NCBI RefSeq assembly: GCF_004349085.1
Contig: NZ_SMFM01000004.1
Coordinates: forward strand, 215,432-279,431
From: Flavobacterium caseinilyticum
Lineage (GTDB): Bacteria; Bacteroidota; Bacteroidia; Flavobacteriales; Flavobacteriaceae
DNA length: 64,000 nt
Direction of reading: 5' to 3'
Both the position numbers and the translations under genes were made by a program. This document shows positions 26,942 to 36,698 of this stretch, one piece after another (position 1 is the first letter of the stretch; every line of letters starts with the position of its first letter). The notes beneath the pieces are model-generated. The model saw only the letters and a list, made by a program, of their open reading frames with translations. It was not told where the DNA came from and did not search any database.

Positions 26942-27725
26942 TTATATTCAAGAAAAAATTAATTTCACACCAGAATACGGTGTAATTTTAGGTTCAGGAT
27001 TAGGGAGTTTTACGGACGAAATGAAAGTAGAATATACGTTGCCTTATCATGAAATTCCAAATTTCCCGGTTTCGACAGTGCAAGGTCACAAAGGCGCATT
27101 AGTTTTTGGAACAATAGGAGCTAAGAGAGTTGTTGCTATGCAAGGACGTTTTCATTTTTATGAAGGTTATTCGATGACAGAAGTAACTTTTCCGGTGCGA
27201 GTGATGAAGTTTTTGGGTGTCGAGAAATTAGTAGTTTCAAATGCATCAGGCGGTGTAAATTCAAGTTACAAAGTAGGATCTGTTGTGATGATTACAGATC
27301 ACATCAATATGACTCCTGAACATCCTTTGCGTGGAAAAAATGACGAACGTTTTGGACCTCGTTTTGTAAATATGAGCGAACCGTATTCGAGAAAAATGAT
27401 TGCGAAAGCTACTGAATTAGCTAAAGAATTGAACATCGAGGTTCATGAAGGAATTTATCTTGGTTTACAAGGTCCAACTTTTGAAACTTTAGCTGAATAC
27501 AAAATGGTGAAAATTTTGGGCGCCGATTGTGTGGGAATGTCAACCGTTCCCGAAGTTATTGTAGCGCGTCACATGGATTTGGAAACATTTGGAATTTCAG
27601 TAATTACCGATATGGGTAACGAAGAAAGTATTGGAACAATCTCTCATGACGAGGTTTTAGAGGCCGCTAAAGAAGCAGAGCCAAAAGTGCGAAGCCTGAT
27701 CAAAGAATTGATTTTGAAGTATTAG
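26913..27725 (+). CDS. Purine nucleoside phosphorylase (trimeric type I)
   Basis: 270 residues. It cleaves inosine and guanosine (and deoxy forms) with phosphate in purine salvage. Motifs: the phosphate loop in GVILGSGLGSF, QGRFHFYEGY, VSNASGGVN, GIYLGLQGPTFET and the base-binding segment DCVGMSTVPEVIVARH. The start ATG at 26913 lies inside lpxK, giving a 29-base overlap and likely translational coupling. The convergent histidine kinase gene ends 4 bases past its stop. Confidence 0.95.
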   Translation: MWEQVQETVSYIQEKINFTPEYGVILGSGLGSFTDEMKVEYTLPYHEIPNFPVSTVQGHKGALVFGTIGAKRVVAMQGRFHFYEGYSMTEVTFPVRVMKFLGVEKLVVSNASGGVNSSYKVGSVVMITDHINMTPEHPLRGKNDERFGPRFVNMSEPYSRKMIAKATELAKELNIEVHEGIYLGLQGPTFETLAEYKMVKILGADCVGMSTVPEVIVARHMDLETFGISVITDMGNEESIGTISHDEVLEAAKEAEPKVRSLIKELILKY

Positions 27726-27728
27726 TTT

Positions 27729-29894
27729 TTAAATATATTCTGCAATGACGGTGTAAAATTCCTCTGGTATGAACGGTTTAGTAATTACATCGTTCATGCC
27801 AAATGATAATAACATGTCGCGGTTTTCATCCAATGAAATTGCGGTAAGCGCTATAATTGGTGTTATGTTATCAAATGTTCTGATCTCTTGTGTAGCAATT
27901 GTTCCGTTTATGCCCGGTAAATGTACATCCATCAAAATGAGATCAAATGTGTTACTTTTTGCTATTTCAATTGCATCTTCACCGCTATCGATTATAGTAC
28001 AATAAATGCCTTTTTTCTCCAACATTTTTTTGGAAATCATTTGATTGATTTTATTATCCTCTACTAAAAGAATTTTTTTATTTACTAATTTTGAATCGTA
28101 GTTCACTTTTGGTTTAATTTCAAGTTCCAAGGGCTCTGAACTCACCAAGAACTGAAGTTTAAATGAAAACGTTGAGCCTTCTCCTACAATACTTTTTAGT
28201 TTTATTTGACCGCCTAAGATCTCAATTAATTTTTTTACAATAGTCAATCCTAGGCCAGTTCCTCCGTATTTGCGATTGACTTCGATGGAGCCTTGAGAAA
28301 AACTATCAAAGACGCTCAGTAACTTGTCCTCGGATATTCCTATTCCGGTGTCTGTGACCTCAAAATATAAAGTTGCTTTTTCATCTGTTACTTTTTTCAA
28401 ATTGGCAATCACTGTGACGGCACCATCCGATGTGAATTTCAACGCATTGTTGATCAGATTTAATATAATCTGCGATAATTTTGTAGGGTCACCAATCAAG
28501 TAATCTGGAATAGTTTCGTCAATTTCGAGTTTGAAACTGTTGTTATTCGCTGAAGCCAATTCCTTTAATGAGTTCTGAATATTTCGTAATAATTTTTTAA
28601 GATGAAAACGAGTATATTCTATTTCAACTTTTTCTGAATCAATTTTATTAATTTCTAATATCTCATTGATGAATTTTGTTAAATATTCTGCCGAAAATTG
28701 CAACGAAGAGAGATAATCCATTTGTGTTTTCTTTGGCTTTTCTTCAAGTAATAAATGGGTAATCCCATTAATAGCGTTTAATGGAGTTCGCAATTCGTGA
28801 CTTACTGTAGATAAAAATTCAGATCTTGCTTTTGACGCTTTTTCTGCTTTATCTTTTGCTATTTCTAATTCATTATTTTTTTCTTTCAGCAACAAATTAG
28901 ATTGATTTCTGATGATATTATTTTTGTACAATGACAAACTTAACAATGATAAAATTGAAATTAAGGCAATGGCAAAAACACTGATTAGTTTAGAAAATTT
29001 ATTGGCCTTTTCCTGTTCTTTACTGTCATAATTGGTTTGGGCAATTTCTTTTAACCGCTGCGAATCTTTGAATTTTTTATAGTCATCAATCCCCAGTTTT
29101 TCGTTGTCTAAAATGCTGATTCTTTCTTTAAGGTTGAGATGCTGCTTCAAATACGAATAGGCAGTGTTTTTATCTAACATTTTTTCATAAACAGAACTTA
29201 GCGCCAATAAAATATTTGATTTTTGAACTAGATTTTCATTTTTGCTGTTTAATTCTAATGCTTTAGTAAAATAATTTAATGCTAAATTATTTCTGTTTTT
29301 CAGTGCTTCAATATTACCCATATGATAAAGCGCCTCCGTTTTCGTATTTAACAAAGCAGGGTTGTCCTCTTTTGCAATGATAATTTTGTAGATGGATGAT
29401 GCTAGCTCAAATTTATTCTTTGATTGGTAAATGAGCGCTTTTTGCAAATTGAACAACTCTGCATTATCCGGAATTTTTAAGCTGTTATTGATGGTTTTCG
29501 CTCTTTCAAAATAAATGGCTGCGCGGTCAAAATTTCCTTTTTCCATGTAGCATAAACCAATGTGATAGTATGTTAGAGCATGATCTTTGCTGCTTTCAAA
29601 ATTGGAAAATATTGCAGCAGTTTTTAGAAAAGTTTCGATGGCATCATCGTACTTTCGTATGTCAAAATAAATTTTACCAAGGTTGAAGGTTTGCAGTGCC
29701 TGGTCTTTACTGTTCTTGATTTTTATCGCATAAAGTATTGCTTGCTGAGTGTGCAACAGTGCGTCTTTGTAGTTGTTGTTTTGAATTTCCGAGTTGCTTA
29801 AACTGCTGTAATAAGCAATGCTGTCTGTTTTCTCATTGGGCTGAGAATACAGTAACATATTAAAAAAAAGTACGTAAACGAAAAAATATTTCAT
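27729..29894 (-). CDS. TPR-containing hybrid sensor histidine kinase
   Basis: 721 residues. Signal peptide or N-terminal anchor (1-18), TPR repeats from about 30 to 260, a transmembrane helix near 302-322, then a coiled coil. HisKA has the phospho-acceptor His in FLSTVSHELRTPLNAI (about 365). HATPase shows LNLINNALKFT, DTGIGIS and GGTGLGL. A receiver domain (about 605-721) has acidic residues in LLVEDN and the phospho-Asp in LILMDVHLPG, with Lys in VITKPF. There is no HPt domain and no response regulator beside it, so the output partner is elsewhere. The TPR region would sense in the periplasm. Confidence 0.93.
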   Translation of the reverse strand: MKYFFVYVLFFNMLLYSQPNEKTDSIAYYSSLSNSEIQNNNYKDALLHTQQAILYAIKIKNSKDQALQTFNLGKIYFDIRKYDDAIETFLKTAAIFSNFESSKDHALTYYHIGLCYMEKGNFDRAAIYFERAKTINNSLKIPDNAELFNLQKALIYQSKNKFELASSIYKIIIAKEDNPALLNTKTEALYHMGNIEALKNRNNLALNYFTKALELNSKNENLVQKSNILLALSSVYEKMLDKNTAYSYLKQHLNLKERISILDNEKLGIDDYKKFKDSQRLKEIAQTNYDSKEQEKANKFSKLISVFAIALISILSLLSLSLYKNNIIRNQSNLLLKEKNNELEIAKDKAEKASKARSEFLSTVSHELRTPLNAINGITHLLLEEKPKKTQMDYLSSLQFSAEYLTKFINEILEINKIDSEKVEIEYTRFHLKKLLRNIQNSLKELASANNNSFKLEIDETIPDYLIGDPTKLSQIILNLINNALKFTSDGAVTVIANLKKVTDEKATLYFEVTDTGIGISEDKLLSVFDSFSQGSIEVNRKYGGTGLGLTIVKKLIEILGGQIKLKSIVGEGSTFSFKLQFLVSSEPLELEIKPKVNYDSKLVNKKILLVEDNKINQMISKKMLEKKGIYCTIIDSGEDAIEIAKSNTFDLILMDVHLPGINGTIATQEIRTFDNITPIIALTAISLDENRDMLLSFGMNDVITKPFIPEEFYTVIAEYI

Positions 29895-29909
29895 TTGTTA
29901 CCGATTTTT

Positions 29910-30935
29910 TTAGTGGTGTTGTTTCATATTTGTCAAAAGAATTAAATCAATTATTCTTGAGGAATATCCTATTTCATTATCGTACCAACCCACCACTTTC
30001 ACCATTTTATCGATGACAGAAGTTAGCTGTGCGTCAAATATACATGAATTTTTATTGCCAATTACATCAACTGAAACAATTGGATCTTCGGTATAATCTA
30101 AAATTCCTTTTAAAGTAGTTTGTGCTGCCGCTTTAAAAGCCGCGTTTATTTCATTTATCGTAACGGCACGCTTAACATTGAACGTAATGTCAGTCAACGA
30201 TCCATCAGGCACCGGAACACGAATACCGCAACCGCCTATTTTTCCTTCAAACTCGGGGAATATTTTTGTCAATGCTTTTGCAGCACCGGTGGTTGTAGGA
30301 ACGATAGATTGACTGGCACCGCGAGCCCTGCGTAAGTCTTTGTGTGGTTGATCGTGTAAACTTTGGTCTGTCGTGTAGGAGTGAATTGTGGTGATATAAG
30401 CCTGTTCTATCCCACAAAGTTCATTGATTACTTTGATCATTGGTGCAGCATTATTCGTCGTGCAACTGGCATTTGAAATAATAGTTTCCGTACCGTCAAG
30501 AATAAAATCATTAACTCCGAGCACAACCGTTTTTATGGTGTCAACTTCCGAAGGTGCGGAAAGAATTACTTTTTTGGCGCCAGCAATAATATGGGAGTTT
30601 AGTTCTTCAAAAGTTTTGTGTTTTCCAGTAGATTCCACTACATAATCAATGTCTAGAATTTTCCAGTCCAGGTTTGAAATATTTTTTTCGTGAAAAAATA
30701 AAAAATGCTTTCCATCAACTACAATTCCATTCTCATCATCGCTTACTGCAAAAGGTAGAACACCGTGAATACTATCGTATTTTACTAAATGGGCCATTGT
30801 TTTTTTGTCGGCGATATCATTTATGGCTACCACTTCTATCAAGGGATGGTTTAAAAGTAATCGGAATAAATTCCTGCCAATTCTTCCAAAACCATTTATT
30901 GCAATTCTTGTTTTCAAATGTATTAGTTTAATCAT
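29910..30935 (-). CDS. gap: Glyceraldehyde-3-phosphate dehydrogenase, type I
   Basis: 341 residues, NAD-dependent oxidation of glyceraldehyde-3-phosphate. The Rossmann start is RIAINGFGRIGRNLFR, the catalytic Cys is in NASCTTNNAAP, followed by HSYTTDQSLHD, RGASQSIVPTTTGAAKA and WYDNEIGYSSR. The N-terminus carries about six extra residues before KTRIAING; the TTG at 30917 is an alternative start, but the ATG at 30935 is kept. The histidine kinase gene lies 15 bases downstream on the same strand. Confidence 0.95.
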   Translation of the reverse strand: MIKLIHLKTRIAINGFGRIGRNLFRLLLNHPLIEVVAINDIADKKTMAHLVKYDSIHGVLPFAVSDDENGIVVDGKHFLFFHEKNISNLDWKILDIDYVVESTGKHKTFEELNSHIIAGAKKVILSAPSEVDTIKTVVLGVNDFILDGTETIISNASCTTNNAAPMIKVINELCGIEQAYITTIHSYTTDQSLHDQPHKDLRRARGASQSIVPTTTGAAKALTKIFPEFEGKIGGCGIRVPVPDGSLTDITFNVKRAVTINEINAAFKAAAQTTLKGILDYTEDPIVSVDVIGNKNSCIFDAQLTSVIDKMVKVVGWYDNEIGYSSRIIDLILLTNMKQHH

Positions 30936-30976
30936 TTATTTGGTTAACCGACTAACCGATTAAACAAATTACCTAT

Positions 30977-31846
30977 TTATAATATATGTTTTTGTGCTTT
31001 GTAAGAGGAACGAACTAATGGTCCGCTTTCAACGTGGCGGAAACCTAATTCCAAACCAAATTGCTCATATTTAGCAAACTGTTCAGGGGTTATAAATTCT
31101 TTTACTGGCAAGTGTTTTTTACTTGGTTGCAAGTATTGACCTATTGTTACAATATCAACATTAACTTCACGCAAATCTCTCATGGTTTGGTAAACTTCTT
31201 CTTCTTGTTCACCTAAACCAAGCATAATTCCCGACTTAGTTCTGTTAATTCCTTTTTCTTTCAAATAACGCAAGACTTCCAGACTTCGGTCGTATTTTGC
31301 CTGAATTCGTACTTCACGTGTCAATCGGCGAACGGTTTCCACATTATGCGAAACCACTTCAGGATTTGCTTCCACAATTCTATCAATATTTCTTTCAATA
31401 CCTTGAAAGTCCGGAATCAACGTTTCCAATGTCGTATTAGGGTTCATCCTGCGGATGGCTTTAACGGTTTCGATCCAAATTATTGATCCACCATCTTTCA
31501 AATCATCTCTGTCAACGCTTGTAACAACCGCATGTTTGATATTCATAATTTTGATAGAACGTGCCACTTTTTCCGGTTCATCCCAATCGACGGTTTCCGG
31601 TCTTCCAGTTTTTACACCGCAAAAACCGCAAGAACGGGTACATATATTTCCTAAAATCATGAATGTAGCTGTTCCTTCGCCCCAGCATTCGCCCATATTT
31701 GGGCAACTCCCGGAAGTGCAAATCGTGTTCAAACTATATTTATCAACTAAGCTGCGAAGCTCTGTATATTTTTGGCCAATTGGGAGTTTTACCTTCAACC
31801 ATTTCGGCTTTCCTACAGGTAAAGTATTTTCTAAAACAGTTTCCAT
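30977..31846 (-). CDS. lipA: Lipoyl synthase
   Basis: 289 residues. A radical SAM enzyme that inserts two sulfurs into octanoyl groups on lipoyl domains. Two iron-sulfur clusters are visible: the auxiliary cluster Cys in [13 protein letters not shown] and the radical SAM motif in [10 protein letters not shown] (CxxxCxxC). The conserved C-terminal RSSY motif is present in PLVRSSYKA, its Ser being a ligand of the auxiliary cluster. The ATG start sits 30-odd residues before the first Cys motif, as usual. gap follows 41 bases downstream. Confidence 0.97.
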   Translation of the reverse strand: METVLENTLPVGKPKWLKVKLPIGQKYTELRSLVDKYSLNTICTSGSCPNMGECWGEGTATFMILGNICTRSCGFCGVKTGRPETVDWDEPEKVARSIKIMNIKHAVVTSVDRDDLKDGGSIIWIETVKAIRRMNPNTTLETLIPDFQGIERNIDRIVEANPEVVSHNVETVRRLTREVRIQAKYDRSLEVLRYLKEKGINRTKSGIMLGLGEQEEEVYQTMRDLREVNVDIVTIGQYLQPSKKHLPVKEFITPEQFAKYEQFGLELGFRHVESGPLVRSSYKAQKHIL

Positions 31847-32029
31847 ATATCAATTTTCAGAGCACAAAGATAAGGAATGTAGTTTATTTGTTGATTCGTT
31901 TATTTGTTTATTTGAGGAAAGAATAACAGATGTTGAAGGAGCACAATATTGGTGTTTTACGAGAGAATATCAAAAAAATAGAATACCTGAAAAGAAAAGC
32001 TCCAAAATTAATTGAAGCTTTTTTTAAAA

Positions 32030-32851
32030 TTAATTCATCTGTACCGTGATTGGAAGATTATACGCGGTTCGCACTGCTCTTCCGTCCATCATTCCCGGTG
32101 ACCATTTTGTTTTTAGTGATTTCAAAACTCTTATAGCTTCTTTGGCTAATCCGTAACCTGGATCTCTTTTTACCTGAATGTCAGTCATACTGCCGTCTCT
32201 TTCAATTACAAAAGAAACATAGACCCGTATTGGGCTGTTGCTTTCTATTTCTTGTTTTTCGAAATTATTGCCCACATAGCGGTAGAACTTATTAATTCCG
32301 CCGGGAAACTCAGGGAGTTTATCTAATGAAGCGCTGTTGACTATCGTATTCCCTGTGTCAACAACTGTTGTGATTTCAGTTCCTGTTGCGGGAGATGAAG
32401 TCGGATTTATACCCACAACTCCAGTTCCTTCTGTGATTGTATTTGTTACATTAGTGATGTCCGCATTTTTTGCAATGTCCTGAATGGCTTGTGAAGCCTG
32501 AACAATCACTGGATTTACCAAATTGGCACTTTTTACGAGAACTTCAGCATTGGTGGTTTTTACCTCAGGAAGAGCTTTTTTTGGCTCAGTTCGATTCGGG
32601 ATTATTTCAGTAAGCTGCACTATTGTATTTGTAAATTCAGGAATGGCTATGGTTACAGTTTTTTCGGGATAAAGATAATTATTGATTATTGGAATACTTA
32701 GAGCTCCAAATAGAAATAATACACCGATAAAAAGGGCCGTTACTGCCGTTTTAGTGCTCTGCTGACGCAACTGATAAGCACCATATTCTTTGTTTCGGTC
32801 TTGGAAAACAATATTAATCCAGCTAGTTTCGTAAATGCTTAGTTTTGACAT
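32030..32851 (-). CDS. Energy transducer TonB
   Basis: 273 residues. A cytoplasmic start (NIVFQDRNKEYGAYQLRQQ) typical of Bacteroidota TonB precedes a single membrane helix at about 35-55. A periplasmic spacer (60-175) is rich in P, T and V. The TonB C-terminal domain (about 180-273) has LPEFPGGINKFYRYVGNNF and GSMTDIQVKRDPGYGLAKEA, ending in PITVQMN. It couples the proton motive force to outer membrane receptors. No exbB or exbD gene is adjacent. Confidence 0.93.
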   Translation of the reverse strand: MSKLSIYETSWINIVFQDRNKEYGAYQLRQQSTKTAVTALFIGVLFLFGALSIPIINNYLYPEKTVTIAIPEFTNTIVQLTEIIPNRTEPKKALPEVKTTNAEVLVKSANLVNPVIVQASQAIQDIAKNADITNVTNTITEGTGVVGINPTSSPATGTEITTVVDTGNTIVNSASLDKLPEFPGGINKFYRYVGNNFEKQEIESNSPIRVYVSFVIERDGSMTDIQVKRDPGYGLAKEAIRVLKSLKTKWSPGMMDGRAVRTAYNLPITVQMN

Positions 32852-33041
32852 AATTTATGGATTTAGAGGTTAAGTACAATTAAATCATAAGCGAAGTATG
32901 TTTTTACTGATAAAACAAAAAAGAGAAATTTTATTTTATAAATTTAACAATAATTTTTGATAATTATTACTTTAATTTTATTTATTTAACTTATCTATTG
33001 TTTAATTAATTGCTATACAGATTTTAGGTTGTAATATTCGC

Positions 33042-33073
33042 AAAAAAAAAACGCATTCAAACTAAGGAATGCG
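33042..33073 (-). terminator. Terminator of the glycosyltransferase-sigma factor unit
   Basis: CGCATTC-8-GAATGCG stem (33052-33073), followed on the minus strand by ten T residues; it lies 45 bases after the sigma factor stop. The rest of 32852-33041 is AT-rich with no gene seen. Confidence 0.85.
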
Positions 33074-33117
33074 CTTTGTTGTCTATCAAAATTGATTTAC
33101 TATTTTGTTTGAGAATG

Positions 33118-33669
33118 CTATCTTCTGTTTTGAATAATTTCTGCCAGAAGTTTTTTGGCGCGAAGTAATTTAATTTTCACGTTGCTCAACGGTTCGTCAA
33201 TTTTATTGGCGATTTCCTGATAACTCATTTCCTGAAAGTAACGCAGTTGAATGACTTCTTGGTAATGCGGTTTCAGTTCTTTGATGAATTGCAGCAATTG
33301 AGATAGATTTTGCTCGGTAATCAATTCATCTTCCGCAGATGGAGTAGTGTCGGCAATATTATAAGCTTGTAAGTCTTCTTTCTCCGTAATCTCAACAAAA
33401 AGACTTGATTTTTTTTTTCGCAACAAATCGATATGTACGTTTTTTGCAATAGCAATAAGCCAGGTGTTGAACTGGAACTCGGAATTGTAAGTGGCTATTT
33501 TGTCAAAAGCTTTCGAGAACGTTTCTATGGTAATGTCCTCAGCATTAGTTTCGTTTTCGGTGCGTTTCAGCATGAAACTGTAAACTTCATTCCAGTAGTG
33601 ATTCAATAGAAAAGTAAAGGCAACTTGATCGCCTTGTTTTGCTTTTTCTATTTGTTTGTTTATTTCCAA
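33118..33669 (-). CDS. RNA polymerase sigma factor, sigma-70 family (ECF-like)
   Basis: 183 residues from the TTG at 33669. Region 2 is visible as AFTFLLNHYWNEVYSFM and NAEDITIETFSKAFDKIATY followed by FNTWLIAIAKNVHIDLLRKK; region 4 as LKPHYQEVIQLRYFQEMSYQEIANKI and SNVKIKLLRAKKLL. Upstream ATG 33750 would add 27 residues encoded inside the glycosyltransferase gene, with no sigma-like sequence. The TTG overlaps the glycosyltransferase stop (TTGGAAATAA), a tight coupling that favours it. No anti-sigma gene is adjacent. Confidence 0.85.
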   Translation of the reverse strand: MEINKQIEKAKQGDQVAFTFLLNHYWNEVYSFMLKRTENETNAEDITIETFSKAFDKIATYNSEFQFNTWLIAIAKNVHIDLLRKKKSSLFVEITEKEDLQAYNIADTTPSAEDELITEQNLSQLLQFIKELKPHYQEVIQLRYFQEMSYQEIANKIDEPLSNVKIKLLRAKKLLAEIIQNRR

Positions 33670-34766
33670 TGGACGGGTTTTGAGAATGTATTGGTCATAA
33701 AGATATTGATTTGTGTGACTATAAGTACTATTTCGACTATAGGAAACCATAATTTTATGTCATTTTCTTTTAATTTGCCTGCTGAAAAGCCAACAACTGT
33801 CCAAGCAACAAGATATCGAAGTGCAATTAAACTCACGACGGCGATCCAGTTAAATTGGAAAGCTAGTAGAATTATTGGCAATAAAATAAACAGAAATTGC
33901 GAACAGTAAAAAATCCCCAACTGCATTTTGTCAAAAGGTTTATAATAATTTGCCGTTGCAACATGCCTTCTTTTTTGTAAAATCCAATCTTTGTATCTGG
34001 TTTTTGGTTTCGAAATTGTGAAACTTTCAGGCGTGTAAGCGATCGTTGTATTTTTTGCAACTGCAGCTTGATTCACAAACAAATCATCATCGCCTGACCG
34101 AATTTGCATGTGGTCGATGAAGCCATTTACATTGAAAAACATTTCTTTTTTATATGCCAAATTTCTTCCTACACCCATATAAGGATGTCCGATTTTTGCC
34201 CATGAAAAATATTGAATTGCTGTAAGCAATGTTTCATAACGGATTATTTTATTCAGAAATGAATTTGGTATTTTTTCATATTTACCGTAACCCAAAACGA
34301 TCGTTTTTTGCATCGTAAATTGAGAACTCATTGCTGTTATCCAATCCTTAGAAGTTGGATAACAATCAGCATCGGTGAATAATAAATACTCTTTTTTGGC
34401 CGCTTTTATGCCTAAAGTCAATGCGTATTTTTTATTTCCCCAAAAAGCTTCATTGTTCTCCACTTTTACCAAACGAATGTTTGGATATTGCTTTTCAAAT
34501 CCTTCAAAAATAGCTAAAGTGGTATCGCTTGACGCATCATCAATTAGCACGATCTCAAAATCCGGGTAGTTTTGTTCTGCAAGTAGCGGAATAAAGTTTA
34601 CTACATTTTCTGCTTCGTTTTTGGCGCAAACGATCACAGAAATCGGAATTTTTTTCGGTGTTATCGTTTGAACTTTTGCGAAAGCAAATTTCCCGAAAAC
34701 ACCTAAATAATATAAAATTTGAACGGCAACAATAAAAATAAAAAAGTAAAAAATTAGTATAAGCAT
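33660..34766 (-). CDS. Family 2 glycosyltransferase, membrane-anchored
   Basis: 368 residues. An N-terminal helix (residues 1-24) is followed by a GT-A catalytic domain: ISVIVCAKNEAENV, the Asp motif in EIVLIDDASSDTT, the DxD-like segment LFTDADCYPTSKDW, and the acceptor-side region SGDDDLFVNQAA with its ED/DD motif, then KRRHVATANYY (QxxRW-like). Two or three helices close the protein. It probably adds sugars to a lipid carrier or envelope glycan. It is translationally coupled to the downstream sigma factor. Confidence 0.9.
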   Translation of the reverse strand: MLILIFYFFIFIVAVQILYYLGVFGKFAFAKVQTITPKKIPISVIVCAKNEAENVVNFIPLLAEQNYPDFEIVLIDDASSDTTLAIFEGFEKQYPNIRLVKVENNEAFWGNKKYALTLGIKAAKKEYLLFTDADCYPTSKDWITAMSSQFTMQKTIVLGYGKYEKIPNSFLNKIIRYETLLTAIQYFSWAKIGHPYMGVGRNLAYKKEMFFNVNGFIDHMQIRSGDDDLFVNQAAVAKNTTIAYTPESFTISKPKTRYKDWILQKRRHVATANYYKPFDKMQLGIFYCSQFLFILLPIILLAFQFNWIAVVSLIALRYLVAWTVVGFSAGKLKENDIKLWFPIVEIVLIVTQINIFMTNTFSKPVHWK

Positions 34767-34876
34767 CAGAGTTTAGTGAGTTTTTAATTCCGATTCCGAA
34801 GTTTCGGGACAGTATAGCGCAAAGGTATGAATACAATTATGAATTGTAAATTATAAATTATAAAATTTGATAGAAT

Positions 34877-35491
34877 TTAGAATGGACATTTTTTCATCTC
34901 CTTTGCGATAGCGATGGACTGATTGTTATTGGTTTTTTCTAATTCAGAAATAATGTTTTGATGATTTTTTTCGTCCCTATTTTGAGACAGTTTTTTTGTG
35001 GCCTGGATTTCGGTTATTTCAATTTCAAATGCGACAATACCGCGACTTTGCATCATGGTTACTTTTGATAAATCTTCTACGCGAACTGGATTCTCAGAAT
35101 TTTGCTCATACTTGTCCACGAGTTTTTTTAAAGATTGGATCACTGCCTCGCCTTCGATAATTTTGATTTTTCCATACACATGAACGGCAATGTAGTTCCA
35201 TGTTGGTACATTTTCATGATCGTACCAAGAAGAAGAAACATAGGAATGCGGTCCGGAAAAAACAGCTAAAATTTGGTCGTTATCCGTAAAACCTTTCCAC
35301 TGCAGGTTTTCTTTGGAAATATGTCCCCACAAAATATCGTTGCCATTTTCATTTGTGTCCAGTTCCAATGGAATATGTGTTGCCCATAATTTCCCATTGG
35401 TTTGGTTGATTAAAATACCAAAACTATTTTCTTGCAGAAATTTTCTGATTTCTTTTTGATTCTCGTTTTTGTAGATTTCGGGAGTGTACAT
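34877..35491 (-). CDS. FMN-binding negative transcriptional regulator, PaiB family
   Basis: 204 residues. The split-barrel flavin fold of the PaiB family is recognised from MYTPEIYKNENQKEIRKFL, GILINQTNGKLWATHIPLEL, GHISKENLQWKGF, AVFSGPHSYVSSSWY and VPTWNYIAVHVYGKI. B. subtilis PaiB is linked to repression of sporulation and degradative enzyme genes; the role here is unknown and direct DNA binding is not evident. It lies alone. Confidence 0.9.
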   Translation of the reverse strand: MYTPEIYKNENQKEIRKFLQENSFGILINQTNGKLWATHIPLELDTNENGNDILWGHISKENLQWKGFTDNDQILAVFSGPHSYVSSSWYDHENVPTWNYIAVHVYGKIKIIEGEAVIQSLKKLVDKYEQNSENPVRVEDLSKVTMMQSRGIVAFEIEITEIQATKKLSQNRDEKNHQNIISELEKTNNNQSIAIAKEMKKCPF

Positions 35492-35614
35492 TTTTAATTT
35501 AAAAATTAGGTTTTAGGAGTTGTAAAATATTATTTAGGTGTTGACAATCTGAAAGCAATAGGTAATTCCGTTTTTTCTAGCGCTGAACATTGCCACGGAA
35601 CTGCAAGCTGAAAT

Positions 35615-36628
35615 CTATATCACGTTCACTTCAGCCTCGATATGGATACCAAACGTTTTAAAAATAGTCTGTTGGATATTCTTTGAAACATTCAAAATGT
35701 CCTGACCCGTCGCATTGCCATAATTCACTAAAACCAATGCCTGATTGATATGAATTCCGGCATCACCAAAACGTTTTCCTTTGAATCCGGCTTGTTCAAT
35801 TAACCAGCCAGCGGGAACTTTCACTTCGGTTTCAGAAACATTATAGTATTTCATTTCAGGAAATTGTTGATGAATTTTTTCGAAATCGGATTTCAACAAA
35901 ATTGGATTTTTAAAGAAACTACCGCTGTTTCCCAACTCTTTTGGATCGGGTAATTTGCTCTGTCGAATCGCAATCACGGCATTACTGACTTCCTTTAAAG
36001 TTGGATTGCTAATATTATTTTTTTCTAATTCACTCGTAATATCTCCGTATGAAGTATTGATTTTATGGTTCTTTTTGGTCAATTTAAAAACAACCGATGT
36101 GATAATATATTGGTCTTTTGCTTCGTTTTTGAAAATACTTTCTCGGTATCCAAAATGACATTCCTCTTTTAAAAACGTTTTTACCTCCTGATTTTCAATC
36201 GTAATGGCTTCGCAGGATACGAAAGTATCTTTGATCTCCGTTCCGTATGCACCAATATTTTGAACTGGTGTTGTGCCAACATTTCCCGGAATGAGTGACA
36301 TGTTTTCCAGTCCGCCAAAATTTTGGTCGATCGTCCATAGCACAAATGCATGCCAGCTTTCACCAGCCTGACTTTCTACCCAGACAAATTCTTCATTTTC
36401 TTCAATAATTTTCTTGCCTTTCAAATCGATATGAATCACAAGAGCATCAATATCTTTTGTCAAAAGCATATTGCTGCCGCCGCCCAAAATAAATTTTCTA
36501 TATGATTTATGTTCTTTTAAAATAGTTTTCAACTCGGCGTTAGAATGAACGGCGACAAATTGTTTTGCTTTAGCTTCAATGCCAAATGTATTGTATTTTT
36601 TTAAAGAGAAATTATGTAGTATTTCCAT
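35615..36628 (-). CDS. murB: UDP-N-acetylenolpyruvoylglucosamine reductase
   Basis: 337 residues, a type I (E. coli-like) MurB. It reduces UDP-GlcNAc-enolpyruvate to UDP-MurNAc with NADPH and FAD. FAD-binding segments are NTFGIEAKAKQF, FILGGGSNMLLT and GLENMSLIPGNVGTTPVQNIGAYG. The substrate-side region is FGYRESIFK. The catalytic Ser is in LGNSGSFFKNP and a C-terminal Glu is in IHIEAEVNVI. It stands alone. Confidence 0.97.
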   Translation of the reverse strand: MEILHNFSLKKYNTFGIEAKAKQFVAVHSNAELKTILKEHKSYRKFILGGGSNMLLTKDIDALVIHIDLKGKKIIEENEEFVWVESQAGESWHAFVLWTIDQNFGGLENMSLIPGNVGTTPVQNIGAYGTEIKDTFVSCEAITIENQEVKTFLKEECHFGYRESIFKNEAKDQYIITSVVFKLTKKNHKINTSYGDITSELEKNNISNPTLKEVSNAVIAIRQSKLPDPKELGNSGSFFKNPILLKSDFEKIHQQFPEMKYYNVSETEVKVPAGWLIEQAGFKGKRFGDAGIHINQALVLVNYGNATGQDILNVSKNIQQTIFKTFGIHIEAEVNVI

Positions 36629-36698
36629 AAAAGAAAGTGCTTTTTTATCATTTAATCCAGCTTCAAAAGTACTGATTAAAATTTACTTGTAGATCCGC

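Noticed and set aside
31455..32015. 186-residue frame antisense to lipA
   Set aside because: Most of it lies across lipA, and its end is in AT-rich intergenic sequence; no domain.
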